From positions 5,986,737-6,023,289 of the forward strand of contig NZ_KN708638.1 in NCBI RefSeq assembly GCF_000805335.1: a stretch of 36,553 nucleotides of DNA. The letters run 5' to 3'. Within the stretch, counting starts at the first letter, position 1; each line of letters begins with the position of its first letter. The notes beneath the pieces were generated by a model. It worked only from the letters and a program-made list of their open reading frames with translations, made no database searches and was not told the DNA's origin. Positions 16,723 through 23,564 of the stretch are shown one piece after another. This DNA comes from Streptomyces sp. CT34 (lineage in GTDB: Bacteria > Actinomycetota > Actinomycetes > Streptomycetales > Streptomycetaceae). Both the position numbers and the translations under genes were made by a program.

Positions 16723-17048
16723 GTGTCACTCGGTGAGCAGTTGTGGGGATACGGGGGTGGCGACCCGTACGAGGACAACGGCGGCTTTCCGGCGAGGATC
16801 TGCGGATCTTCCGCGATGGCGGCATCGGGATGACCGACGCCGAGGCGGAAGCCGCCAACAAGCGCCACACCGCTGCGCTCAACGAACTCAGTTCGGCACG
16901 CGACGAGTTGGCGGGCATCGTCTCCGCTGCCAAGGGCATCCGCAGCCGGCACGAGGAAGCAGCGGGAACGGTCGCCGCAGTGCTGAAGGCCGCAGGGGAA
17001 CAAGCGCCCAAGGAGCCAGGCTTCGCGGCGCACAGGGCAGCCGACTAG
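16723..17048 (+). pseudogene. Small helical ESX-associated gene with probable -1 frameshift
   Basis: A GTG at 16723, preceded by AGGGGGA, starts a frame reading SLGEQLWGYGGGDPYEDNGG and then running out at a TGA (16831-16833). High third-position GC continues instead in the -1 frame as SGEDLRIFRDGGIGMTDAEA and on to a stop at 17048 (helical, ends GFAAHRAAD). The switch point is the TTTCC at 16786-16790: one extra T would join both halves into one protein of about 108 residues. An ATG at 16830, overlapping the TGA in ATGA, could alternatively start an intact 72-residue gene. I favour one frameshifted gene. The following gene's AGGAGG overlaps the stop codon. Confidence 0.55.
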
Positions 17049-17056
17049 GAGGAGCG

Positions 17057-17761
17057 TTGCAAAACTTCGGCATTCTCGCGTCTTTGGCTTTTCTGTTGGC
17101 ATTTGCCGTTGTCTTCCCTCTCTACCTGATTCATCAACACGTCGGGTCGCCGGCCACGCGTCAGCGTCGTAAAGCCGAGATACTGCAGTCCTTCGACGGA
17201 CGCCCAGAAGTCGTCGTACGTGCTACCGGGACCGGTATGTCCAGCGAGGAGACGATCTGGCTGGCCAGGCAACACGGCTATGAGTTCTGGCAGTGGGAAA
17301 CCTACAACCGAACTGGACTCCACATGAGGATGCGGAGAATCCAGTTGCCATCCGCTCCTCCGGGAAGCGGCTACGAATACTATCCAGCCGCTACTGGATA
17401 CACGTCATCGCAGCCTGATCTATATCCCGCATTTAATGGTCATGAGCTCTCTGTGCGTCCCATGACAAGTGCTGAGCTTCAGGCCGTTCGACGGCAGATC
17501 AGCAAGGTGCGCAATCCCTGGAGCTGGAGTCGGCTGGCAACGATTCTGTCAGTTGCCGCAGCTGGGGTGGGCCTGGCAGCCGTCATCGACCTGATTTCTG
17601 GTCATTCTTTCGTCGCGCCGGCCTGTATTGCTGGTGCGTTGTTGTCCGGTGCAGTCTCGTCTTTCGCAGCCGGCCTTGTGGTTGCACGCCGCAAGGCTGG
17701 CGAAGTCAAGCATGCTACAGATGCAACCACCCCGCCGTCACCAGGAATTGAAACGCGGTGA
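17057..17761 (+). CDS. Membrane protein of unknown function (TTG start)
   Basis: 234 residues. One N-terminal membrane helix (ILASLAFLLAFAVVFPLYLI), a soluble middle of about 130 residues rich in Tyr, Arg and Pro, and two C-terminal helices (about residues 160-205, containing ILSVAAAGVGLAAVIDL and PACIAGALLSGAVSSFAAG). The TTG at 17057 is chosen because AGGAGG sits 4 nt before it and overlaps the stop of the preceding gene. Tight spacing with the frameshifted gene and the EspC-like gene suggests one transcript. No known domain is recognised; a membrane partner for the small upstream proteins is a guess. Confidence 0.75.
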   Translation: MQNFGILASLAFLLAFAVVFPLYLIHQHVGSPATRQRRKAEILQSFDGRPEVVVRATGTGMSSEETIWLARQHGYEFWQWETYNRTGLHMRMRRIQLPSAPPGSGYEYYPAATGYTSSQPDLYPAFNGHELSVRPMTSAELQAVRRQISKVRNPWSWSRLATILSVAAAGVGLAAVIDLISGHSFVAPACIAGALLSGAVSSFAAGLVVARRKAGEVKHATDATTPPSPGIETR

Positions 17762-17851
17762 ACGCGGAATTCGAGCTTTCGTCCGGATTCAGAATCCTGG
17801 TGATCCAGCAGACACCGGCTCTCCGAATCCCGGGTGAATTCACCTCTCCGC

Positions 17852-18871
17852 TCAGCCGAAGACGTCCTCGACGCTGCCCTTCGCCGCGTCCTTGACCTTG
17901 CCCTTGACGGCGTCCGTGGCGCCCTGGTGGTTGGTCGCGGCGTTGCCCGTGTGTTTGTCGACGTGTTTCTGGGTCTCGTCCAGGCCGCGCGTGGTGAGGT
18001 CGTCCGTGGCGTGGGTGACGTAGGTCCTGGGCTTGGTGAGGTCTTCGGCGCCCTGCTTGATGCCGTCGACGTATTCGTCGGCCTTCTTCTTGCCGATGTC
18101 GGCGGTTTCGCTGAGGTTGATGCCGTTGCGTTCGCCGAAGTGGGCCTCGATGCCCTGCTGTGCGACGTTCTGCGCCATCTCCTTGCCGGCGTGCTTGGCC
18201 TTTTCCTTGGCGGCGTCGACGACCTTTTCCCTGACGGTTTCCTTGACCGTGTCCTTGACCGTCTTCTTGGCGTAGTCCGTGACGACCTTGCGGGCTTCCT
18301 TGGAAACCACCTTCTTCGCCATCTTCTTGACGGCGTCCATGGTGGCGTGCTCCATGGCCTTGGTCGCCGCCTGCATGACCTCGCGCTTGATCTTCTCCAG
18401 GATCTCGCGAACGATCAGGCGGGTCGCCTGGGTGGCGCCGGCCGCGGCGAGTTCGGACGTACCGAAGGTGAAGGGCGCGGTGGCCTGGGCCGCGATGATT
18501 TCGGCGGCCAGCATGACGAGTTGGACGATGACCGCGATCTTTCCGGCGAGTACCGCGATGGCCGCCGCGTCGAAGGCGACCGCGATGACCTCTGCCGCCG
18601 CGGCGGCGTCGCGGAAGTAATGGTCCCCGCTGCCGCCGCTGCCGTCGTACGCGCCCCATTCCTTCTGGAAGCCCGCGATCGCTTCGCCGGAGTTGGCGGA
18701 GGCGACCGCATTGGCCGCCGAAGTGCCCTGGCCGTTCGCCTGGTTCACCGATCCGGCGAAGTCACGCCAGGCTCGGGCGCACTCGTGGAGTTTGTCCTCG
18801 TCGGCGTCCGGCCAGTTGTACCCGAGGAGGTTCAGGACCCAGGTGACTTCGCCGGGGAGCGTTAATGACAC
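17852..18871 (-). CDS. Large WXG-like putative ESX substrate, TTA-containing
   Basis: 339 residues. The N-terminus, LTLPGEVTWVLNLLGYNWPD then HECARAWRDFAG, matches the WXG100-like head found on CpnT-type and other actinobacterial T7SS toxins. A long hydrophobic helical stretch follows (about 88-130: AVLAGKIAVIVQLVMLAAEI), then a Lys-rich helical region and a C-terminus with KKADEYVDGI. No catalytic toxin domain is recognised. Start is GTG at 18871 with GAGGGA 8 nt upstream. Codon 3 is TTA (18865-18863), so bldA tRNA should limit translation at its very start. It lies 90 bases after a small WXG-like gene on the same strand, its likely partner. The substrate role is inferred. Confidence 0.8.
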   Translation of the reverse strand: MSLTLPGEVTWVLNLLGYNWPDADEDKLHECARAWRDFAGSVNQANGQGTSAANAVASANSGEAIAGFQKEWGAYDGSGGSGDHYFRDAAAAAEVIAVAFDAAAIAVLAGKIAVIVQLVMLAAEIIAAQATAPFTFGTSELAAAGATQATRLIVREILEKIKREVMQAATKAMEHATMDAVKKMAKKVVSKEARKVVTDYAKKTVKDTVKETVREKVVDAAKEKAKHAGKEMAQNVAQQGIEAHFGERNGINLSETADIGKKKADEYVDGIKQGAEDLTKPRTYVTHATDDLTTRGLDETQKHVDKHTGNAATNHQGATDAVKGKVKDAAKGSVEDVFG

Positions 18872-18961
18872 GGTGATCGTCCCTCGTGTGATGGCGGCCG
18901 GTCGGCGGTGGAGATGGTGAGGGGTGGGGGAGCGCGGGAGGGCGGCGCCGCGGGGCGGGTG

Positions 18962-19309
18962 TCAGGTGGTCGGGCGGTCCACCGCGCTGATGTAGTGGAG
19001 GCCCTGCTCGTCGGAGGCGCTGTAGTCACGCGCCATGTTCTGGAGCTTGTCGCCGATGCCCTGGAGGTGTTCGCCGAGGGAGTCCATCGACGTGAACATC
19101 CCGTCCCGGATGGGCGTGTAGATCGTGTCGAAGATCTCGCCGAAGTCGCACTTCTTCCAGGGGTCGCCGATGTTCCTGAGGTCGTCCTGGAGCTTCTTCG
19201 ACGCGTTGGAGAAATCGCTGCCGAGCTGGACGAAGGCGGTGCCCTGCGTCCGCAGGACATCGGGATCCACGTCAAATGCCTGGCCGGTCACCATCGCCCC
19301 CGTTTTCAT
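18962..19309 (-). CDS. Small WXG100/EspC-like protein
   Basis: 115 residues, helical. It contains a WXG-like turn in NIGDPWKKCDFGEIF and a second helix ending MARDYSASDEQGL, where Y-SAS-D gives a YxxxD secretion-type motif. This matches the actinobacterial PF10824/WXG100 type. The ATG at 19309 follows GGAAAG; an alternative ATG at 19294 has GGGGG too close. It precedes the 339-residue WXG-like gene on the same strand, probably forming a secreted pair or a chaperone-substrate pair. Confidence 0.82.
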   Translation of the reverse strand: MKTGAMVTGQAFDVDPDVLRTQGTAFVQLGSDFSNASKKLQDDLRNIGDPWKKCDFGEIFDTIYTPIRDGMFTSMDSLGEHLQGIGDKLQNMARDYSASDEQGLHYISAVDRPTT

Positions 19310-19484
19310 GGCGCTTTCCGCACCTTGACGCCATCTTTACGGTTTCAGGCTAGAGGCTCGGCGTGCGGGGGTGTCAAGGAGAGCGGTGTCGCCGGTTGAC
19401 GGCTTGTGGAGATGGGGTAACACCCCCGAAATTGGGCGGAATTGGGCGGGTCCGGGTTCCGGGTCGGGCTCGTGCGGCGTCCCG

Positions 19485-19490
19485 TAGCAT
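19485..19490 (+). promoter_or_regulatory. Putative -10 element for a leaderless transcript
   Basis: TAGCAT ends 8 bases before the ATG at 19499, placing the expected transcription start at or next to the start codon, in line with the absence of a ribosome binding site. No clear -35 is seen. Confidence 0.35.
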
Positions 19491-19498
19491 TTCCGCTC

Positions 19499-19933
19499 AT
19501 GGACGCAGGCGACAACGGTCAGGTCAAGGGCGAGGGTGAGGACAAGGATCAGGGGGACGAGCGGCCTGATCGATCCGATCGGCCCCTTCCCGAGCCCGAT
19601 GCCGAACCGGAGCCGGGCGTCGAAAGCGGTGGTGAGGGCGCGGATGACGCGTTCGAGGACGGGGAACGCGAGCGCGCTGGGCTGACGCCGCGTCAGGCGC
19701 GACGAGTGCGTGTCGTACTGGCCTCGGTGATGATGGCGCTGATGGCGGCGCTGCTCGTGGTGCGGCTGGCGTCCCGTACGTCGGTGCTGGTGGTCGGGGT
19801 GTACGGGGCCGCGCTCATACTCTGCGGGGTCGTCATCGAGCTGAGCCGGCACGGGCGTACCCGGCTCGGTACCTGGCTGCTGGGCGTGGGGCTGACGGCT
19901 GCGGTCGCCGCCGACTGGCTGCTGCTGCCCTGA
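19499..19933 (+). CDS. Small membrane protein with acidic N-terminus
   Basis: 144 residues. About 65 residues of Asp/Glu/Gly/Pro-rich, probably disordered sequence are followed by three hydrophobic helices (VVLASVMMALMAALLVVRLA, SVLVVGVYGAALILCGVVIE, GTWLLGVGLTAAVAADWLL). The region between acidic and membrane parts is basic (LTPRQARRVRV), fitting an N-in membrane protein. It resembles the small uncharacterised membrane protein often seen in Streptomyces, with no known function. There is no ribosome site, but a TAGCAT -10-like element (19485-19490) lies 8 bases before the ATG, suggesting a leaderless mRNA. A terminator is shared with the convergent gene. Confidence 0.75.
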   Translation: MDAGDNGQVKGEGEDKDQGDERPDRSDRPLPEPDAEPEPGVESGGEGADDAFEDGERERAGLTPRQARRVRVVLASVMMALMAALLVVRLASRTSVLVVGVYGAALILCGVVIELSRHGRTRLGTWLLGVGLTAAVAADWLLLP

Positions 19934-19983
19934 GGGCCCGGCGCAACCGGCCCAGGGTGCAGGGGAGTTCGCGGGTGAGCGAA

Positions 19984-20012
19984 GGGGGCACCGTGGATGT
20001 CACGGTGCCCCC
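19984..20012. terminator. Two-way terminator between convergent genes
   Basis: A perfect 12-bp inverted repeat (19984-19995 with 20001-20012) with a 5-nt loop, located between the small membrane protein gene and the convergent 613-residue WXG-like gene. Confidence 0.8.
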
Positions 20013-20086
20013 TCGGCCTCAGCTGCGGTTCTCGACCGAACGGCCCCTGGTTGACCGGCACTTGGCCGAGCGACCGTTGACGGCCC

Positions 20087-21928
20087 TTACCCGAAGGGCG
20101 TGTCGATCTTGGAGCGGTCGACGCGGTAGGGCTCCGGGTCGTGGGCGAGGCCCGTGTCGTGCAGGAGCTCTTCCTTGACGGCTTCCTTGTTGGTGTCGCT
20201 GGTGAGCCCCTCCTTCGCCGCGTTCCAGGCCGACTTGCCCGCCGCCTTGCCGAAGCCCTTCACGCTGCCGTCTTCGCTCAGCTGCACGTTGTTGTCGTCA
20301 TCGATACCGAGGCCGGACTTGACCCCCGACTGGATCCCGTCCTTGACCTTGCCCGTGACGTATTCGTCGGCCTTCTTGACGCCCTTCGCCACCAGGCCCT
20401 TGCCCTGCTCGAACTCGCGGACACCCTCGACGGCCTTCTCGACCTTCTTGATGCCGCCGAGGGCGTTCTTGGCAGTCTTGAGGTTCTTGACTGCCTTGAC
20501 GGCTTGGCCCAGTTCCTTGAGGGCCTTCAGCAGCTCCTCAAGCTTCGTGGCCAGCTCTTCGGACACCTTGGCGACACGGGCCACGAAGGTCGCGATCTCC
20601 GCCGCGTCGATCAGCGCATCCGCGATCAGACCGATGCCCGCCGTCAGGACGGCGATCACGGCCTCGGCGGCGAGGGACGCGATCAGCGCCTCGATCGCCT
20701 CGCTGATGATCTCGATGACCATGCCCTCGGCCTGCGCGCATTCCTGCGCGGCCGAGTTGATGATCTTCGCGGTCTGGTGCATTTCCTCGGCGGTGCCGTC
20801 GAGGGCCTCGACGATGGTGCCCATGTGGCCGCCGAAGGCGTTCGACGCGGGCCCCTCCCACTGCCGGGACAGGGTGGAGCCGTTCGTCCGCAGCTCCTCG
20901 GCCACCAGCTGGACGGCCTTGGCTTGGGCCTGCCACGAGTCGGCAGCGGCGTTCAGCGCGGCGAGGTCGCCGGTGACCTTCTCCAGCATCTTCAGCATGC
21001 CGGACTTCTCCAGGGCGAACTCGACGGCCTCGTCGAGCATGCCGCCCAGCCCACCCCGGGAGGGATGGGTCGCCTCGGGGAGCGGAGCCATGGGCGCCGG
21101 GTTGGGGGCCTTGACCCACCCGTAGGCGTCGCCGGCCGACGCGAGGCCGGTCGTCGGCGAACCCGGGTACGGGCCCGCGCCGTTGGAGCCGAGACCGCCG
21201 CCCGGCGGGGCCGGGTACGGCATGGTCGAGGTGTCGGCCGGGCCGCCGGGCACGGGAGAGGGCGCGGGCTGGCCGTAGCCCTGACCGCTGCCTTCGCTGC
21301 CTGCGGCACCCGGAGCTCCGATGCCCTGGCCGCCGTAGCCTCCCCCGCCGGGTGCGGGCGCGGGTGCGGGCGCGCCGCCGCCCTGGCCACCCGGTGCCTG
21401 GCCACCCGGTGCCTGGCCGCCTTCGCCGCCGCCCTGGCCGCCGCCTTCGCCGCCGGCCCCCTTGTCGTCCTTGTTGCCGCCGAAGAGCTTGTCCGTGGCC
21501 CAGTCGGTGCCCTTGTCCACGAACTTCTGGCCCGCCCCGTGGAGGGTGTCCTTCCATCCGCCGGCCGCTCCGCCACCGCCGTCGCCGCCGGGGTCGGGCT
21601 GGGGGGTCGGCGTGGGGTCGGGGTGTGGTGTGGGGGTGGGGTGCGGAGTCGGGTTCGGGTCGGGGTGCGGCGTGGGGTTCGGGTGCGGGGTCGGGTTCGG
21701 GTCGGGGTGCGGAGTCGGGTTCGGAGTCGGGTTGGGGTGCGGAGCCGGTCCCGGGTCGGGCTGCGGGTTCGGGTGCGGGGTCGGATTGGGGTGCGGGGTC
21801 GGGTTCGGCTGAGGCTGCGGGTTCGGGTGCGGCGTAGGCGCCGGCTGCGGATGCGGCGTCGACGGGTGCGGAGTTGAGGTGTGCGGGGTCGACGTGTGGG
21901 GCGTCGAGTGGGAACGGCTCGGGCTCAC
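20087..21928 (-). CDS. Large WXG-like putative ESX substrate with Pro/His-repeat N-terminus
   Basis: 613 residues in four parts: (i) about residues 8-115, a Pro/His/Asn repeat built from TPHPNP and TPHPDP units; (ii) Gly/Pro/Gln-rich linker to about 290; (iii) a helical WXG-type domain with the turn SRQWEGPASNAFGGH near residue 360; (iv) hydrophobic then Lys-rich helices (about 410-613) with VKKADEYVTGKVKDG. No toxin domain is recognised. Start GTG at 21928 overlaps the stop of the upstream EspC-like gene (GTGA). A low-complexity arm in front of the WXG domain is unusual: such heads normally begin the protein. The KKADEYV motif is shared with the 339-residue protein at 17852-18871. Substrate role inferred from fold and pairing. 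Confidence 0.78.
   Translation of the reverse strand: MSPSRSHSTPHTSTPHTSTPHPSTPHPQPAPTPHPNPQPQPNPTPHPNPTPHPNPQPDPGPAPHPNPTPNPTPHPDPNPTPHPNPTPHPDPNPTPHPTPTPHPDPTPTPQPDPGGDGGGGAAGGWKDTLHGAGQKFVDKGTDWATDKLFGGNKDDKGAGGEGGGQGGGEGGQAPGGQAPGGQGGGAPAPAPAPGGGGYGGQGIGAPGAAGSEGSGQGYGQPAPSPVPGGPADTSTMPYPAPPGGGLGSNGAGPYPGSPTTGLASAGDAYGWVKAPNPAPMAPLPEATHPSRGGLGGMLDEAVEFALEKSGMLKMLEKVTGDLAALNAAADSWQAQAKAVQLVAEELRTNGSTLSRQWEGPASNAFGGHMGTIVEALDGTAEEMHQTAKIINSAAQECAQAEGMVIEIISEAIEALIASLAAEAVIAVLTAGIGLIADALIDAAEIATFVARVAKVSEELATKLEELLKALKELGQAVKAVKNLKTAKNALGGIKKVEKAVEGVREFEQGKGLVAKGVKKADEYVTGKVKDGIQSGVKSGLGIDDDNNVQLSEDGSVKGFGKAAGKSAWNAAKEGLTSDTNKEAVKEELLHDTGLAHDPEPYRVDRSKIDTPFG
21598..21860. repeat. Degenerate short tandem repeats coding the Pro/His arm
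   Basis: Imperfect 6-18-nt units of the form GGGTGCGG/GGGTTCGGG are repeated across about 260 bases. On the minus strand they encode alternating TPHP, NP and DP units. Length is likely to vary between strains by slippage. Confidence 0.75.
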
Positions 21929-22239
21929 CGGGCACCCCCGAAGGACGCACTGACCGCCTGGTCGTGCTCGGCGTAGTTCTGTGTCGTGTGCGTGAGTCCT
22001 TCTGACGTACCCGTCAGCGCGTTGAGCAGGTCGGTGAGGTTCTGCCGACTCGCGTCGGCGTGCTCGTTGTACTGCTCGGCCAGGTTCTGCGCGTTCGGGA
22101 GGTGGCCGAAGGCGCTGGACGAGAGGCGGATGGCAGATACCGCGGACTGGATCTGTCCGAGCTGTTCCACCTGGTCGCGGACCGTTGACGAATAGCTTCC
22201 GATTGCTTCGGGATCAACCCGAAACCCGGAGTCCCCCAT
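21925..22239 (-). CDS. EspC-like (PF10824-type) T7SS protein
   Basis: 104 residues. Close to the EspC/T7SS family pattern: first helix FRVDPEAIGSYSSTVRDQVE, central SSAFGHLPNAQNLAEQYNEH, second helix ending NYAEHDQAVSASFGG. The NYAEHD stretch fits YxxxD. ATG at 22239 follows AGGG at about 9 nt. It overlaps the 613-residue WXG-like gene by 4 nt (GTGA), so the two are co-translated and probably form a secreted heterodimer. Confidence 0.87.
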   Translation of the reverse strand: MGDSGFRVDPEAIGSYSSTVRDQVEQLGQIQSAVSAIRLSSSAFGHLPNAQNLAEQYNEHADASRQNLTDLLNALTGTSEGLTHTTQNYAEHDQAVSASFGGAR

Positions 22240-22274
22240 GTCAGGTACCCTTCATAAGCGAACGTGAGCCTCAC

Positions 22275-22300
22275 ATCGTACTGACGCTTCGTCGCGTCAA
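22275..22300 (-). promoter_or_regulatory. Putative promoter/operator of the EspC-like operon
   Basis: On the minus strand TTGACG precedes TACGAT by only 14 nt, short for a standard promoter. A perfect inverted repeat, TGACGC and GCGTCA with a 6-nt spacer (22282-22299), lies across it and could be an operator. Confidence 0.3.
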
Positions 22301-22434
22301 GACCACCAGGGTGCGATGCCCGCCACACGCACTGTGTGCGGCGCACCAGGCGGCGTCGATGAGCCACGGCCCGTGAGGCGTGAGCCGTAACACCCGGAAG
22401 ATTCCTGCCAGTTGGCGGGAAGGATCCTGCCGGT

Positions 22435-22459
22435 CGGGCCGCCCGCTCGGGGCGGCCCG
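22435..22459 (-). terminator. Terminator of the SUKH-4/ATPase operon
   Basis: A perfect 10-bp inverted repeat (22435-22444 with 22450-22459) with a 5-nt loop, 50-75 bases past the stop of the SUKH-4-like gene on the minus strand. Outer CTGCC/GGCAG pairing can extend it. Confidence 0.7.
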
Positions 22460-22508
22460 TGGCAGATCGGATCAGCTGGATCGGATCTGCCGGACCAGAT
22501 CACGCGGA

Positions 22509-23564
22509 TCAGAACAACCCGTGCCACATCTGTTCCACGATCAGGGACCACCAGTTGCCGGAATCGTCCAGCGCCCAGGCGTCGATCGCCGTCAGCTGCT
22601 CCTGGAAGGCCGCGACCGCGGCGCCCGCCGCGTACGGGTCAGCGCCCTGCATCTGGCGGCGGGTGGTGGCCAGGAGGGCGAGGGAGCGCGCATAGGCCGC
22701 GACGGAGCGGTTGACGAAGCGGGCGCCGCCGGAGGACGGCTGGACGGCCCAGAGGGTGCCCTGCTGGCTCGGGTCGTCCTCGGGGGCGGTGCACTGCACG
22801 GCGATGGCGTACAGGCCGTCGGTGCCGATGCGGACGTAGCCGGCGAGGAGGTCCAGGACCTGCGCCGGGGCGTCGGTGCCGGTCGCCCGGAGATGGCCGG
22901 CGACATCCGTGAACAGGCCGCCGGCGGGCGGGTTTTGGGGCTGGTCGGCGGTGAAGAAGTACGGGACCTGGAGGGGTAGGCCGGCCGTAGCCAGGGTCGT
23001 CCTGGTGTCGTCGGGCAGCGCGGTGCCGGCGAGGGCGTCGGCGTCCGCGCGCAGCACGCCCTCCGGGCCGAAGACCTCGACGAGATGGCCGCCCAGCTCC
23101 TCCGCGCTCATCGGCGGCGCGGGCGCGACGGATTGCGGTACGGGGACGCGGTGCGGCTGCGGCGGCGCCTGCTTGCCCGCCATCCGGTACATCGTCGCGA
23201 CGTTCCGGAGCAGTTCGGCGATGCCCTCGGCGCGCTCCTCGGGGCGCATGCCGTAGCCGGCGGTGCAGGAGAAGGCGGCGTTGGGGAAGGCCCGCAGGAC
23301 GAAGTCGCCCGTGTAGCCGCCGGGGAGCAGCGCCGGCCGGAGGTCGGTGTGCACCGCGCGGACGTCCGCGCCGTTCACGCCCAACCGCTGGAGTTCCGCG
23401 AGGAGTTGGTACTCGGCGGGCGGCCGGCCGGGCGCCGAGACGCGGGCGAGGCTGGTGTCCTGGCCGGTGGCCGGGTCGCGGTAGGTCGCCACGGCCGTGT
23501 TGCCGGGGCCGGTGACCGGCGGCTGCTCGCCCTCGGGGGTGGCTGCCTGGGCCTGGGTGTTCAC
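22509..23564 (-). CDS. SUKH-4-like immunity protein fused to a degenerate nucleic-acid deaminase domain
   Basis: 351 residues. The C-terminal about 190 residues have the SUKH-4 pattern: TLATAGLPLQVPYFF, YVRIGTDGLYAIAVQC, then GGARFVNRSVAAYARSL. The N-terminal part (about 22-110) looks like a bacterial polymorphic-toxin deaminase of the XOO_2897-like type: PPAEYQLLAELQRLGV, then RPALLPGGYTGDF and FPNAAFSCTAGYG. In active members, as I recall them, a zinc-binding His sits before AE and two Cys occupy the PC..PGGYC motif; here they are Pro49, Ala78 and Thr85, so the domain should be inactive. GTG at 23564 overlaps the upstream ATPase stop (GTGA). Likely role: binding or neutralising a deaminase-like toxin, or a scaffold. 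SUKH-4 is fairly sure; the dead deaminase is inference. Confidence 0.72.
   Translation of the reverse strand: MNTQAQAATPEGEQPPVTGPGNTAVATYRDPATGQDTSLARVSAPGRPPAEYQLLAELQRLGVNGADVRAVHTDLRPALLPGGYTGDFVLRAFPNAAFSCTAGYGMRPEERAEGIAELLRNVATMYRMAGKQAPPQPHRVPVPQSVAPAPPMSAEELGGHLVEVFGPEGVLRADADALAGTALPDDTRTTLATAGLPLQVPYFFTADQPQNPPAGGLFTDVAGHLRATGTDAPAQVLDLLAGYVRIGTDGLYAIAVQCTAPEDDPSQQGTLWAVQPSSGGARFVNRSVAAYARSLALLATTRRQMQGADPYAAGAAVAAFQEQLTAIDAWALDDSGNWWSLIVEQMWHGLF

Noticed and set aside
17762..17851. Small GGATTC/GAATCC inverted repeat as a terminator
   Set aside because: Only 6 bp of stem; too weak to claim although convergent genes meet here.
21598..21860. Tandem repeats considered as a CRISPR array
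   Set aside because: Units are short, contiguous and degenerate, have no spacers, and encode a Pro/His repeat in frame.
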